Shown one piece after another: positions 31,631 through 39,439 of a stretch of DNA of 42,730 nt (its first letter is position 1; each line of letters begins with the position of its first letter). The notes under the pieces are model-generated. The model saw only the letters and a program-made list of their open reading frames with translations, did not search any database and had not been told where the DNA came from. The DNA lies in the NCBI RefSeq assembly GCF_001515525.1, contig NZ_BCNQ01000037.1, positions 1 to 42,730 on the forward strand, written 5' to 3'. The position numbers were made by a program, and so were the translations under genes. This DNA comes from Piscicoccus intestinalis NBRC 104926 (GTDB lineage: Bacteria; Actinomycetota; Actinomycetes; Actinomycetales; Dermatophilaceae).

Positions 31631-31680
31631 CCTTGTGTCGGCCTGTGTCGGCTTGTGTCGGCTTGTGTCGGCTTGTGTCG
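31631..31680 (-). repeat. Five 10-bp tandem repeats between furA and katA
   Basis: TGTGTCG recurs every 10 bp (last three units identical GCTTGTGTCG; first CCTTGTGTCG, second GCCTGTGTCG). On the coding strand the last unit runs into the katA ribosome binding site AAGGAGAA (31634-31627). Perfect helical phasing suggests a protein-binding array; the same repeat would also be prone to slippage and copy-number change. Confidence 0.7.
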
Positions 31681-31756
31681 GGTTGGAACAGGCGGTCGTC
31701 TGAACCGGGGGGATTGGGGTGCGTCTGGTCGGCGTGAGGCTGGTCGGGGGAGTTGG

Positions 31757-32197
31757 TCACGGCGGGGTCGCGTCGGCCGCCAGGCACTCGGGGCACAACC
31801 CCCAGAACACGACCTCGGCCTCGTCGACCTCGAAGCCGTGGGTCTGCGAGGGCTCCAGGCAGGGGGCCTCGCCGACGGCGCAGTCGACGTCGGCGAGCCG
31901 GCCGCACCGGCGACACACGAGGTGATGGTGGTTGTCGCCGGTGTGCAGTTCGTAGAGGGCGGGGGAGCCGGCGGGCTCGATCCGGCGCACGATCCTCGCG
32001 TCGGTCAGCGCGTGCAGCACGTCGTAGATGGCCTGGCGGCTCACCTTGCCCAGACGCAACCGCACCGCGGTGGCGACGTCGTCGGCGTCCGTGTGCGGGT
32101 GCCGGTACAGCTCGTCGATGACGGCCGTGCGCGGCCGGGTCACGCGCAGGTACGCGTTCCGCAACAGCGCTGCGGCCTCCGGTGGCGTCGTCGTCAT
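31757..32197 (-). CDS. furA: Fur-family repressor, FurA type
   Basis: A 146-residue Fur protein very like mycobacterial/streptomycete FurA. The winged helix holds [21 protein letters not shown] and [20 protein letters not shown]; the metal region is [13 protein letters not shown] (H90-H92, C95, C98), [14 protein letters not shown] and FWGLCPECL (C135, C138). FurA proteins repress themselves and the downstream catalase gene and are released by peroxide or lack of metal. ATG 32197 matches the family start; GAGG lies only 2 bases before it, so the message may be close to leaderless. katA follows 136 bp downstream on the same strand. Confidence 0.92.
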   Translation of the reverse strand: MTTTPPEAAALLRNAYLRVTRPRTAVIDELYRHPHTDADDVATAVRLRLGKVSRQAIYDVLHALTDARIVRRIEPAGSPALYELHTGDNHHHLVCRRCGRLADVDCAVGEAPCLEPSQTHGFEVDEAEVVFWGLCPECLAADATPP

Positions 32198-32209
32198 GAC
32201 CTCAGCCGA

Positions 32210-32237
32210 TCATTAAATCTGGATCGAGTCAAGACAA
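32210..32237 (-). promoter_or_regulatory. furA promoter with FurA-box-like sequence
   Basis: On the minus strand TTGTCT (32237-32232), a 16-bp spacer and TAATGA (32215-32210) form a plausible promoter 13 bp before the furA ATG. The overlapping TTGACTCGATCCAGATTTAA strongly recalls the mycobacterial FurA operator (TTGACT-n-ATTCCAGAAA, from memory), implying autorepression. Confidence 0.6.
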
Positions 32238-32259
32238 ATCGCTGTCTCAGGATGAGGCG

Positions 32260-32296
32260 TTCGAGGCTGTTTCGACCGCCGCCTATCCTGGGTCGG
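32260..32296 (+). promoter_or_regulatory. Possible leaderless promoter of hrpA
   Basis: TATCCT (32284-32289) ends 6 bases before the hrpA GTG at 32296 and a weak TTCGAG lies 18 bp upstream of it. No ribosome binding site precedes the GTG, so transcription may start at the start codon. Confidence 0.35.
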
Positions 32297-35200
32297 TGCC
32301 CGAACAGACCCCCCGCCCGCCCCGGTCACCCGGGCCGCCCGGGCCACGGCGGTCGCGCGGACGTCGGGGAGCCGGCCGGGATCCCGGCAGCTCGCAGACT
32401 CCCCGCGGCTCGCGGAATCCGCGGGGCCCGCAGAGCCCCCGGGAGCGCGAGGAGCAGCGGGCGGCCCGGGCCGCGGCCCGCGCCATCCGGGAGGCGGCCC
32501 GGCGCGAGGCCGCCGCGGGCCTGGACATTTCGTTTCCCGACGAGTTGCCGGTCAGCGCCCGCCGCGACGACATCGCCGCCGCGATCCGGGACCATCAGGT
32601 CGTCGTCGTCGCCGGCGAGACCGGCTCCGGGAAGACGACGCAGATCCCGAAGATCTGTCTCGAGCTCGGGTACGGGGTCGCGGGGCAGATCGGGCACACC
32701 CAGCCGCGGCGTATCGCGGCCCGCTCGGTCGCGGAGCGCATCGCCGACGAACTGGGCGTCGAACTCGGCCAGCAGGTCGGCTATCAGGTGCGATTCACCG
32801 ACCACTCGACCCGCGACACCCTCGTCAAGGTGATGACCGACGGCGTGCTGCTCAACGAGCTGCAGCGCGACCGCGACCTGCGCCGCTACGAGGTGATCGT
32901 CATCGACGAGGCCCATGAACGAAGCCTCAACATCGACTTCATCCTCGGCTACCTCAAGCAGCTGCTGCCGCGCCGCCCGGACCTGAAAGTCATCGTCACC
33001 TCGGCCACCATCGATCCCGAGAAGTTCGCGAATCACTTTGCGCAGCACGGCAAACCGGCGCCGATCGTGGAGGTCTCCGGGCGCACCCATCCCGTCGAGA
33101 TTCGGTACCGGCCGCTCGTGCGCCAGCAACGCTCCGCCAAGCCCGGGGGTGCGTTGGAGGACGTCGAGATCGACCAGGTCACCGGCATCGCTGAGGCCGT
33201 CGAGGAGCTGTGGACCGAGACCGGCTCGGCCGACCGCGCGCGGGACGGCGGCGGCGAGGACATCCTCGTCTTCCTCTCCGGCGAGCGCGAGATCCGCGAC
33301 GCCGCCGACACCCTCGAGGGCCTGAACCTGCCCGGCACGCAGATCCTGCCGCTGTACGCGCGGCTGTCCTCCGCAGAGCAGCACCGAGTGTTCTCGCGGC
33401 ACTCCGGGCGGCGGGTCGTGCTCGCCACCAACGTCGCCGAGACCTCGCTGACCGTGCCCGGCATCCGCTACGTCGTCGACGCCGGCACCGCCCGCATCTC
33501 CCGTTACTCCCAGCGCACCAAGGTGCAGCGGCTGCCGATCGAGCCGATCAGCCGGGCCAGCGCCGCCCAGCGCTCGGGCCGCTGCGGCCGCGTGGCCGAT
33601 GGCATCGCGATCCGGCTCTACAGCGAGGACGACTTCTGGGAGCGCCCGGAGTTCACGGACCCCGAGATCCTGCGCACCAACCTCGCCAGCGTCATCCTGC
33701 AGATGACGAGCCTGGGCCTGGGCGACCTGAGCCGGTTCCCGTTCGTCGACCCACCCGACTCCCGCATGGTCGCCGACGGCGTGCGGCTGCTGCACGAGCT
33801 GAACGCGATCGACCCCGACGAACGCGACCCGCGCCGGCGGCTGACATCGGTCGGGCGGCGGCTGGCCCGGCTCCCGGTCGACCCGCGGCTGGCCCGGATG
33901 CTCCTGGAGGCCGACCGGCTCGGGGTGCTGCCCGACGTCGCCGTCGTCGTCGCGGCCCTGTCGATCCAGGACGTGCGCGAGCGCCCAGTGGAGAAGCAGG
34001 CGCAGGCCGACCAGCAGCACGCCCGGTTCCGCGACGAGCACTCCGACTTCGTCACGCTGCTGACCCTGTGGCGGTACGTGCGCGACCGGCAGCGCGAGCT
34101 GTCCGGCAGCGCCTTTCGCCGGCTGTGCCGCGACGAGTACCTGCACTACCTGCGCATCCGCGAGTGGCAGGACCTCGTCACCCAGCTGCGGCACGCCACC
34201 AAGGACCTCGACCTGCACTGGGAGAAGCCCGCCCGCGGCGCGCCCATCGACGCGGAGTCGGTGCACCGGGCCCTGCTCGCCGGGCTGCTCAGCCAGGTCG
34301 GGCTGCGCGACCCCGAACGCCGCGACTACCTCGGAGCCCGCGGTGCCCGGTTCGCGATCCAGCCCGGCTCCACGCTGTTCCGTCGGCCGCCCGACTGGGT
34401 GATGAGCGCGGAACTCGTCGAGACCACCCGGCTGTGGGCCCGGGTCAACGCGGTCACGCACCCCGAGCAGGTCGAGGAGGCGGCGGCGCACCTGGTCAAG
34501 CGGCAGTACAGCGAGCCGCGCTGGAGCCGCAGCCGAGCCGGGGTCGTCGCCGACGAGCGGGTGACGCTGTACGGCATCCCGCTCGTGGCCGGTCGCCGCG
34601 TCGCGTACGGCGCGATCGACCCGCAGACGAGCCGTGACCTGTTCATCCGGCACGCGCTCGTCGAGGGCGACTGGGACACCCCGCACCGGTTCTTCCACGA
34701 CAACCGCAAGCTCATCCACTCCCTCGCCGAGCTGGAGTCGCGGGCCCGGCGCCGCGACATCCTCGTCGACGACGAGACGCTCGTCGACTTCTACGACGAG
34801 CGGATCCCCGCCGACGTCGTCTCCGGCGCCCACTTCGACTCCTGGTGGAAGACCGCGCGGCGGCAGAACCCCGACCTGCTGACGTTCACCGAGGAGCTGC
34901 TCGTCAACGAGGCGGCGGCAGAGGGGGTCGACCACGACGCCTTTCCCAGCGTGTGGGAGCAGGGCGACCTGCGGCTGCGGCTGACCTACCAGTTCGAGCC
35001 GGGCGCCGACGCCGACGGCGTGACGTGCCACATCCCCGTCGAGCAGCTCAACCAGGTGCGCGACGAGGGCTTCGACTGGCTGGTGCCCGGGATGCGCGAG
35101 GAGCTCGCGGTCGCGCTCGTGCGCTCGCTGCCGAAGGCGACCCGCAAGAACTTCGTGCCCGCCCCCGACCGGGCCCGCGCGGCGCTCGCCGACGCCGACC

Positions 35201-36390
35201 CGACCAACGGGCGGCTCGTCGACGAGCTCGCCCGCGGCCTGTACATCGCGACCGGCCACCGGGTGCCGCCCGGCGACTGGAACCTCGACGCCGTGCCCGA
35301 CCACCTGCGGATGACGTTCCGGGTCGACGGCCCGAGCACGCCGGAGGGCGGTCGTAGCGGTCGTGGGCGGCCGCGAGGCGATGGGCGACAGCGGCGCGGC
35401 GGACGCACGGTGCTCGGCGAGGGCAAGGACCTGCCCGCGCTGCAGGACTCCCTCGCCGGGTCGGTGCGCTCGACGATGGCCAGGGTCGCCTCCGACGCCG
35501 GCATCGAGCGGGCGGGCCTGACCGGGTGGGAGCTGGGCGAGTTACCCGCCACCTTCGAGCGCCGCCGCGGCGAGCGGGTCGTGCAGGGCTTTCCCGCGCT
35601 CGTCGACGAGGGCACCAGCGTGGCGGTGCGGGTGCTGGCCACCCCCGCGGAGCAGGAGGCCGCCACCCGCGCGGGCGTGCGCCGGTTGCTGCTGCTCAAC
35701 GTGACCGTGCCGTGGAAACGGATCCTCGGGCTCATGACCAACGCCCAGAAGCTGGCGCTCGGCAACAACCCGCACGGCAGCGTGCCGGCGCTGCTCGACG
35801 ACGTGCTCGCCGCCGCGGTCGACGAGATCGTCGCCGAGCGCGGCGCGGGGGCCGTGCGCACGCGAGCCGACTTCGACGCGGTGCTCGCCGCCGTGCGTCA
35901 GCGCATCGTGCCGACCGTGCTCGATCTCGTCGAACTCGTGCATCCGGCCCTCGACCGGGCGCTCGCCGTGCGGCTGCGGCTCGACCGGCTCACCGGGCCC
36001 GCCGCGGCACCCCTGCGCGACGACGTGGGCGCCCAGCTCGACGAGCTCATCCACCCCGGCTTCGTGGCCGACACCAGCGCCGCCCAATTGCGCCGGCTCC
36101 CGACCTATCTGGCCGCGATGCTCGAACGCCTCGACAAGGCGCCGGAGGATCTGCGCCGCGACGCGCAGCGCCGCGAGACGGTCGCCGGCGTGCGCGAGGA
36201 GTACGACCGGCTCCTGCACCGGCTGCCTCCCGGTGAGCGGCGCGCCCCCGACGTCGTGCAGCTGCGTTGGATGATCGAGGAACTGCGGATCAGCCTGTTC
36301 GCGCAGCGTCTCGGCACCGCCCACCCCGTCTCCCCGAAACGGATCTTCGCCGCCATGGACCGCGTCGAGGATGCGCACGGAGTGGCGTGA
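32296..36390 (+). CDS. hrpA: ATP-dependent RNA helicase HrpA (DEAH box)
   Basis: A 1364-residue DEAH-box helicase. After a basic Pro/Arg-rich N-terminus (1-75) come Walker A GETGSGKT (107-114), motif Ia HTQPRRIAARSVAERIA, DEAH (204-207), SAT (236-238), and the second RecA domain with VLATNVAETSLTVPGIRYVVDAG and QRSGRCGRV. HA2, OB-fold and the long C-terminal DUF3418 region (ending about EELRISLFAQRLGTA) complete the HrpA architecture; length is typical (about 1300). The enzyme is thought to unwind RNA and rescue stalled or collided ribosomes. GTG 32296 lacks a ribosome binding site and may be leaderless. An Arg/Gly-rich insert occurs near residue 1020 (35340-35405). Confidence 0.95.
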   Translation: MPEQTPRPPRSPGPPGPRRSRGRRGAGRDPGSSQTPRGSRNPRGPQSPREREEQRAARAAARAIREAARREAAAGLDISFPDELPVSARRDDIAAAIRDHQVVVVAGETGSGKTTQIPKICLELGYGVAGQIGHTQPRRIAARSVAERIADELGVELGQQVGYQVRFTDHSTRDTLVKVMTDGVLLNELQRDRDLRRYEVIVIDEAHERSLNIDFILGYLKQLLPRRPDLKVIVTSATIDPEKFANHFAQHGKPAPIVEVSGRTHPVEIRYRPLVRQQRSAKPGGALEDVEIDQVTGIAEAVEELWTETGSADRARDGGGEDILVFLSGEREIRDAADTLEGLNLPGTQILPLYARLSSAEQHRVFSRHSGRRVVLATNVAETSLTVPGIRYVVDAGTARISRYSQRTKVQRLPIEPISRASAAQRSGRCGRVADGIAIRLYSEDDFWERPEFTDPEILRTNLASVILQMTSLGLGDLSRFPFVDPPDSRMVADGVRLLHELNAIDPDERDPRRRLTSVGRRLARLPVDPRLARMLLEADRLGVLPDVAVVVAALSIQDVRERPVEKQAQADQQHARFRDEHSDFVTLLTLWRYVRDRQRELSGSAFRRLCRDEYLHYLRIREWQDLVTQLRHATKDLDLHWEKPARGAPIDAESVHRALLAGLLSQVGLRDPERRDYLGARGARFAIQPGSTLFRRPPDWVMSAELVETTRLWARVNAVTHPEQVEEAAAHLVKRQYSEPRWSRSRAGVVADERVTLYGIPLVAGRRVAYGAIDPQTSRDLFIRHALVEGDWDTPHRFFHDNRKLIHSLAELESRARRRDILVDDETLVDFYDERIPADVVSGAHFDSWWKTARRQNPDLLTFTEELLVNEAAAEGVDHDAFPSVWEQGDLRLRLTYQFEPGADADGVTCHIPVEQLNQVRDEGFDWLVPGMREELAVALVRSLPKATRKNFVPAPDRARAALADADPTNGRLVDELARGLYIATGHRVPPGDWNLDAVPDHLRMTFRVDGPSTPEGGRSGRGRPRGDGRQRRGGRTVLGEGKDLPALQDSLAGSVRSTMARVASDAGIERAGLTGWELGELPATFERRRGERVVQGFPALVDEGTSVAVRVLATPAEQEAATRAGVRRLLLLNVTVPWKRILGLMTNAQKLALGNNPHGSVPALLDDVLAAAVDEIVAERGAGAVRTRADFDAVLAAVRQRIVPTVLDLVELVHPALDRALAVRLRLDRLTGPAAAPLRDDVGAQLDELIHPGFVADTSAAQLRRLPTYLAAMLERLDKAPEDLRRDAQRRETVAGVREEYDRLLHRLPPGERRAPDVVQLRWMIEELRISLFAQRLGTAHPVSPKRIFAAMDRVEDAHGVA

Positions 36391-36565
36391 AGCCCGCGCC
36401 GGCGGCGGCCGGGAGTGGCACGGTGGAGGGGCGGACCGCACGCGGGTCACGTCGGCCCGGTCGCCGCGCACGGCGTGCCGCGATGTGGACCGCGCGGGTG
36501 GCGATGGGAACATCGACCCCGCGCACCGGCGTTGACGACCGAGGCCGACGGCGAAGGAGGAGACC

Positions 36566-37474
36566 GTGATCGATCCGAACGGGCTGTTCCGTCTCGAGAC
36601 GGACATCGACCCCGCGCAGGCGACCGCGCCCGTGCTCGTCGTCGCGTTGGGCGGGTTCTTCGACGCGGGCTCGGCGCAGGGCCTCGTCGTGCGCCACCTC
36701 ATGGACCGCCTCGACCACCAGGTGGTCGCCACCTTCGACATCGACCAGCTGCTGGACTACCGCGGTCGGCGGCCGGTGATGACGTACCGGGCCGACCACT
36801 GGTCGGACTACGACGACCCGATGCTCGCGCTCTACCGCATGGTCGACGAGGACGGTCGGCCGTTCCTGCTGCTCAGCGGGCCGGAACCGGACTACCAGTG
36901 GGAGCGCACGACGGAGGCGGTCCGTCGGCTCATGCTGCTGCTGGGCGTGGAGCGGATCGTGCACGTGCACGGCATCCCGATGGCCGTGCCGCACACGCGA
37001 CCGATCGGCGCCTCCTTCCACGCCGCGCGGCCGGAGCGCCGCGAGGGCCACCGCCCGGTCATCGGCACCGTCAACGTGCCCGGCTCCCTGGCCTCGCTCA
37101 TCGAGTTGCGCGTCGGCGAGGCCGGCGGCGATGCGTTCGGGTACGCCGTGCACGTGCCGCACTATCTCGCCCAGTCGGACTACCCGCCGGCCGCGGTCAA
37201 GGCGCTGGCCTGCCTGGCCGAATACACCGGGTTGCGGGTCGACGACCAGGCGCTGCGGGAGGCCTCTGACGAGACCATGCAGGTCGTGGCCTCCGAGTTG
37301 GAGGGCTCGCCCGACGCCGCCGAACTCGTGGCCACCCTTGAGGAGCAGTACGACAGCCACACCGACGAGCCTTCGCCGGCCGAGGCGCTGCTCGACTCCG
37401 ACGGCAAGGTGCCCACCGCCGACCAGCTCGGCGAGGAGTTCGAGGCCTACCTGCGCGAGGAGACCGGCAAGTAG
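36566..37474 (+). CDS. PAC2 family protein
   Basis: A 302-residue protein with the PAC2 (proteasome-assembly-chaperone-like) fold: VLVVALGGFFDAGSAQGLVVRHL, DIDQLLDYRGRRPVM, FLLLSGPEPDYQWERTTEAV, VHGIPMAVPHTRPIG. The C-terminal ~60 residues are acidic (ELVATLEEQYDSHTDEPSPAEALL). Such proteins are widespread in actinobacteria; a role in proteasome or protein-complex assembly is suggested by homology only. GTG 36566 has AGGAGGA upstream. The 175 bp after hrpA hold no gene. Confidence 0.88.
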   Translation: MIDPNGLFRLETDIDPAQATAPVLVVALGGFFDAGSAQGLVVRHLMDRLDHQVVATFDIDQLLDYRGRRPVMTYRADHWSDYDDPMLALYRMVDEDGRPFLLLSGPEPDYQWERTTEAVRRLMLLLGVERIVHVHGIPMAVPHTRPIGASFHAARPERREGHRPVIGTVNVPGSLASLIELRVGEAGGDAFGYAVHVPHYLAQSDYPPAAVKALACLAEYTGLRVDDQALREASDETMQVVASELEGSPDAAELVATLEEQYDSHTDEPSPAEALLDSDGKVPTADQLGEEFEAYLREETGK

Positions 37475-37508
37475 CGGATTCGCCGGCGTCGGCGCAGACC
37501 CCCGTGGC

Positions 37509-38321
37509 TCACACCTGCGTGTAGCGGGCCCGGAAGAAGCTGTAGACGCCGTAGCCGGCGATGCCGACCGCGACGGCCCCGAGCAGCCACGGGCCGAACG
37601 GTTGCTTGACGATCCACGTCAGCGCGCCGCCCATGCCGGTGGATTCGGAGGCGTCCTTGCTCACCGCGGCGAGCGCGAACAGGCCGCCGACGATCACGAG
37701 GGCGATCCCTTTGGCGACGTAGCCCATGATCCCCGCGTATTCCGCCACGTCGCCGGGGTCCTGCACGAGGTCGTCGAGGAAGGAACGCCGGGCGCCCTTG
37801 ACGACGTGGTAGACGCCGACGCCCACGACGACCAGACCGATGAGGCCGACGAGCACCATGCCGCCGGGCAGGCGCAGGATGTCCTGGGTCGTCTCCACCG
37901 ACTGCTTGCTGCTGCTCGTGCCCCGGCCGCGCGCGACGGCCGCCGCCGTCCACGCCAGCGCGAGGTAGACGATCGCCTTCGCCGCCGCCTTGACGCGGCT
38001 GAACACCGCCTCCTTGCCGCTGCCGTGCCAGCCGCCGACGGACTCGGTGAGTTGCCACAGCGCGAGCCCGACGAATCCCGCGACGAGCACCCACAGCAGC
38101 GGCTTGCCCCAGGGTTGGTCCGCGAGCATCGTCAGCGCCCCGGACTGGTCGGCCGCCACGCGGGACGCGCCGAACGCGATCTGCAGCGCCAACCACGCGA
38201 TGAGCAGGTGGATGAGGCCGCTGGCCGCGTAGCCGACGCGGGCGGCGGCGCGCACCACCGGGTGATCGTTGGCGTCGCGCGCCCCCCGTTGTGCCTTCTG
38301 GACGACGTCCTCGGCCCCCAT
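37509..38321 (-). CDS. DUF1206 domain-containing membrane protein
   Basis: A 270-residue protein with six membrane helices in three similar pairs, the DUF1206 pattern: ARVGYAASGLIHLLIAWLAL...LLWVLVAGFVGLALWQL; RVKAAAKAIVYLALAWTAAA...GGMVLVGLIGLVVVGVGVYH; GIMGYVAKGIALVIVGGLFA...LLGAVAVGIAGYGVYSFFRA. Each repeat has the [GA]xxA[KS]G start and an R/K-rich end. The function is unknown. ATG 38321 has AAAGGA 6 bases upstream and is preferred over 38411. It converges on the PAC2 gene (34 bp gap) and is divergent from the EcsC gene. Confidence 0.88.
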   Translation of the reverse strand: MGAEDVVQKAQRGARDANDHPVVRAAARVGYAASGLIHLLIAWLALQIAFGASRVAADQSGALTMLADQPWGKPLLWVLVAGFVGLALWQLTESVGGWHGSGKEAVFSRVKAAAKAIVYLALAWTAAAVARGRGTSSSKQSVETTQDILRLPGGMVLVGLIGLVVVGVGVYHVVKGARRSFLDDLVQDPGDVAEYAGIMGYVAKGIALVIVGGLFALAAVSKDASESTGMGGALTWIVKQPFGPWLLGAVAVGIAGYGVYSFFRARYTQV

Positions 38322-38356
38322 GATGTGTCCTTTCTCACCGGCTCCCGTGCCGGTCC

Positions 38357-38376
38357 GCCGCACCGCGCGGTGCGGC
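38357..38376. promoter_or_regulatory. Perfect 20-bp palindrome upstream of the DUF1206 gene
   Basis: GCCGCACCGC is followed directly by its reverse complement. It lies 36-55 bp before the DUF1206 start. A second short inverted repeat ACCGGC-N6-GCCGGT (38337-38354) lies between. Both could be operator sites; the 308-bp divergent gap holds no gene. Confidence 0.45.
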
Positions 38377-38540
38377 CCGGGTCGCACCAGGGTACGGCGG
38401 CCGGTGGGCACGCGCGGATGCCCCGGTCAGCTCGAACGCGTGCATGAAAGGCGGCCCGACGGGGCACCCGTCGACGGAACGAAGCTGACGCGGTTCCGGC
38501 CCGGGTCGACCTCGGGGCCGACCTCGGTAGGAACCGATGC

Positions 38541-38578
38541 CGCCGTTGATGTCGGGATCAATGCCGACGTCAGCGGCG
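38541..38578 (+). other. 15-bp leader hairpin upstream of the EcsC gene
   Basis: Arms 38541-38555 and 38564-38578 pair over 15 positions around an 8-nt loop. The two positions that are not Watson-Crick are T opposite G, i.e. G-U pairs in RNA of the + strand. This favours a folded RNA in the leader, about 50 bases before the EcsC start. Confidence 0.5.
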
Positions 38579-38629
38579 TTGAAGGCGACAGCGCCGTGAT
38601 CGGCGAGTGAATCGATGAAGGAGACACAC

Positions 38630-39343
38630 GTGGGGATCTTCGACAGGTTCGGCAAGGACGACGCGCCTGCCACCACCGGGCGCGCGGAGCCGGAGGGCGC
38701 CCTGGCCAACGCCGCCAACGGGTTCGTCGAGCGGCTGCTGGACGTCGGCATCGACGGGCGGGGCACGTTCGACTCCGCGCGCCAGGTCGCGGGCACCGTG
38801 CAGGGCCGCCACAGCGACCCGGAGCGGGCCATCGACGAGATCGTCAACGACCACACGAAGCTGGCGGCCGCGGGCGGGTTCCTCACGGGCCTCGGCGGAT
38901 TCGTCACGCTGCCGGTTGCCTTGCCGGCCAACGTCGCGGGCTTCTACCTGCTCGCGACCCGCATGGCGGCCTCGATCGCCTCGGTGCGCGGCTACGACGT
39001 CGACCACCCCAGCGTGCGGTCCGCCGTGCTGCTCGCCCTCGTCGGTGCCGAGGCCAACGACGTGCTGCGCAAGGCCGGCTACGCCTCCGGCGGCGGCCGG
39101 TTGGCGAGCTTCGCCACCCAGCGCCTGCCCGGCCCGGTGCTCATGGCCGTCAACAAGGGCGTCGGGTTCCGCATGATGACCCAGCTGGGTCGCAAGACGT
39201 TCGCCAAGCTCGGCCGCGGCGTGCCGCTCGCCGGCGGCCTCATCGGGGCAGGCCTCGACGGCTACATGATCCGGCAGATCGCCAACCACGTCCGCCGCGA
39301 GTTCCCCGCCAAGGACGCCGTCGGGGAGATCACCCAGGCCTAA
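38630..39343 (+). CDS. EcsC family protein
   Basis: A 237-residue protein of the EcsC family. DPERAIDEIVNDHTKLAAAGGFLTGLGGFVTLPVALPANV, then FYLLATRMAASIASVRGYD and PLAGGLIGAGLDGYMIRQIANHVR are the hallmark segments; it has amphipathic or membrane-associated Gly/Ala-rich helices. The function in actinobacteria is unknown. GTG 38630 is chosen because AAGGAG (38618-38623) lies 6 bases before it; the ATG at 38615 overlaps that site. It is alone on its transcript unless read together with the DUF4192 gene 96 bp downstream. Confidence 0.85.
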   Translation: MGIFDRFGKDDAPATTGRAEPEGALANAANGFVERLLDVGIDGRGTFDSARQVAGTVQGRHSDPERAIDEIVNDHTKLAAAGGFLTGLGGFVTLPVALPANVAGFYLLATRMAASIASVRGYDVDHPSVRSAVLLALVGAEANDVLRKAGYASGGGRLASFATQRLPGPVLMAVNKGVGFRMMTQLGRKTFAKLGRGVPLAGGLIGAGLDGYMIRQIANHVRREFPAKDAVGEITQA

Positions 39344-39351
39344 CCCCGATT

Positions 39352-39389
39352 CTGTCCACAGGTTCCGCAGCGACTGTCGGTTATCCACA
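39352..39389 (+). promoter_or_regulatory. Two DnaA boxes upstream of the DUF4192 gene
   Basis: CTGTCCACA (39352-39360) and TTATCCACA (39381-39389) are in the same orientation, 29 bp apart. The second is the perfect consensus; the first fits the relaxed actinobacterial box. They lie in the gap between the EcsC and DUF4192 genes. No AT-rich unwinding element or dnaA/dnaN is present, so regulation or DnaA titration is more likely than an origin. Confidence 0.5.
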
Positions 39390-39439
39390 GATTCGCGCGG
39401 ACCCCTCGTGGGGGGAGCCGGTGCGCGCAGTCTCGGTGC

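Noticed and set aside
31631-31680. CRISPR-like array before katA
   Set aside because: Units are 10 bp with no spacers; this is a simple tandem repeat and no cas gene is present.
31392-31916. 174-codon minus-strand ORF across the furA-katA gap
   Set aside because: It joins out-of-frame furA and katA sequence through the 10-bp repeats; no family resemblance.
39352-39389. Replication origin
   Set aside because: Only two DnaA boxes, no AT-rich unwinding region and no dnaA, dnaN or parAB neighbours.
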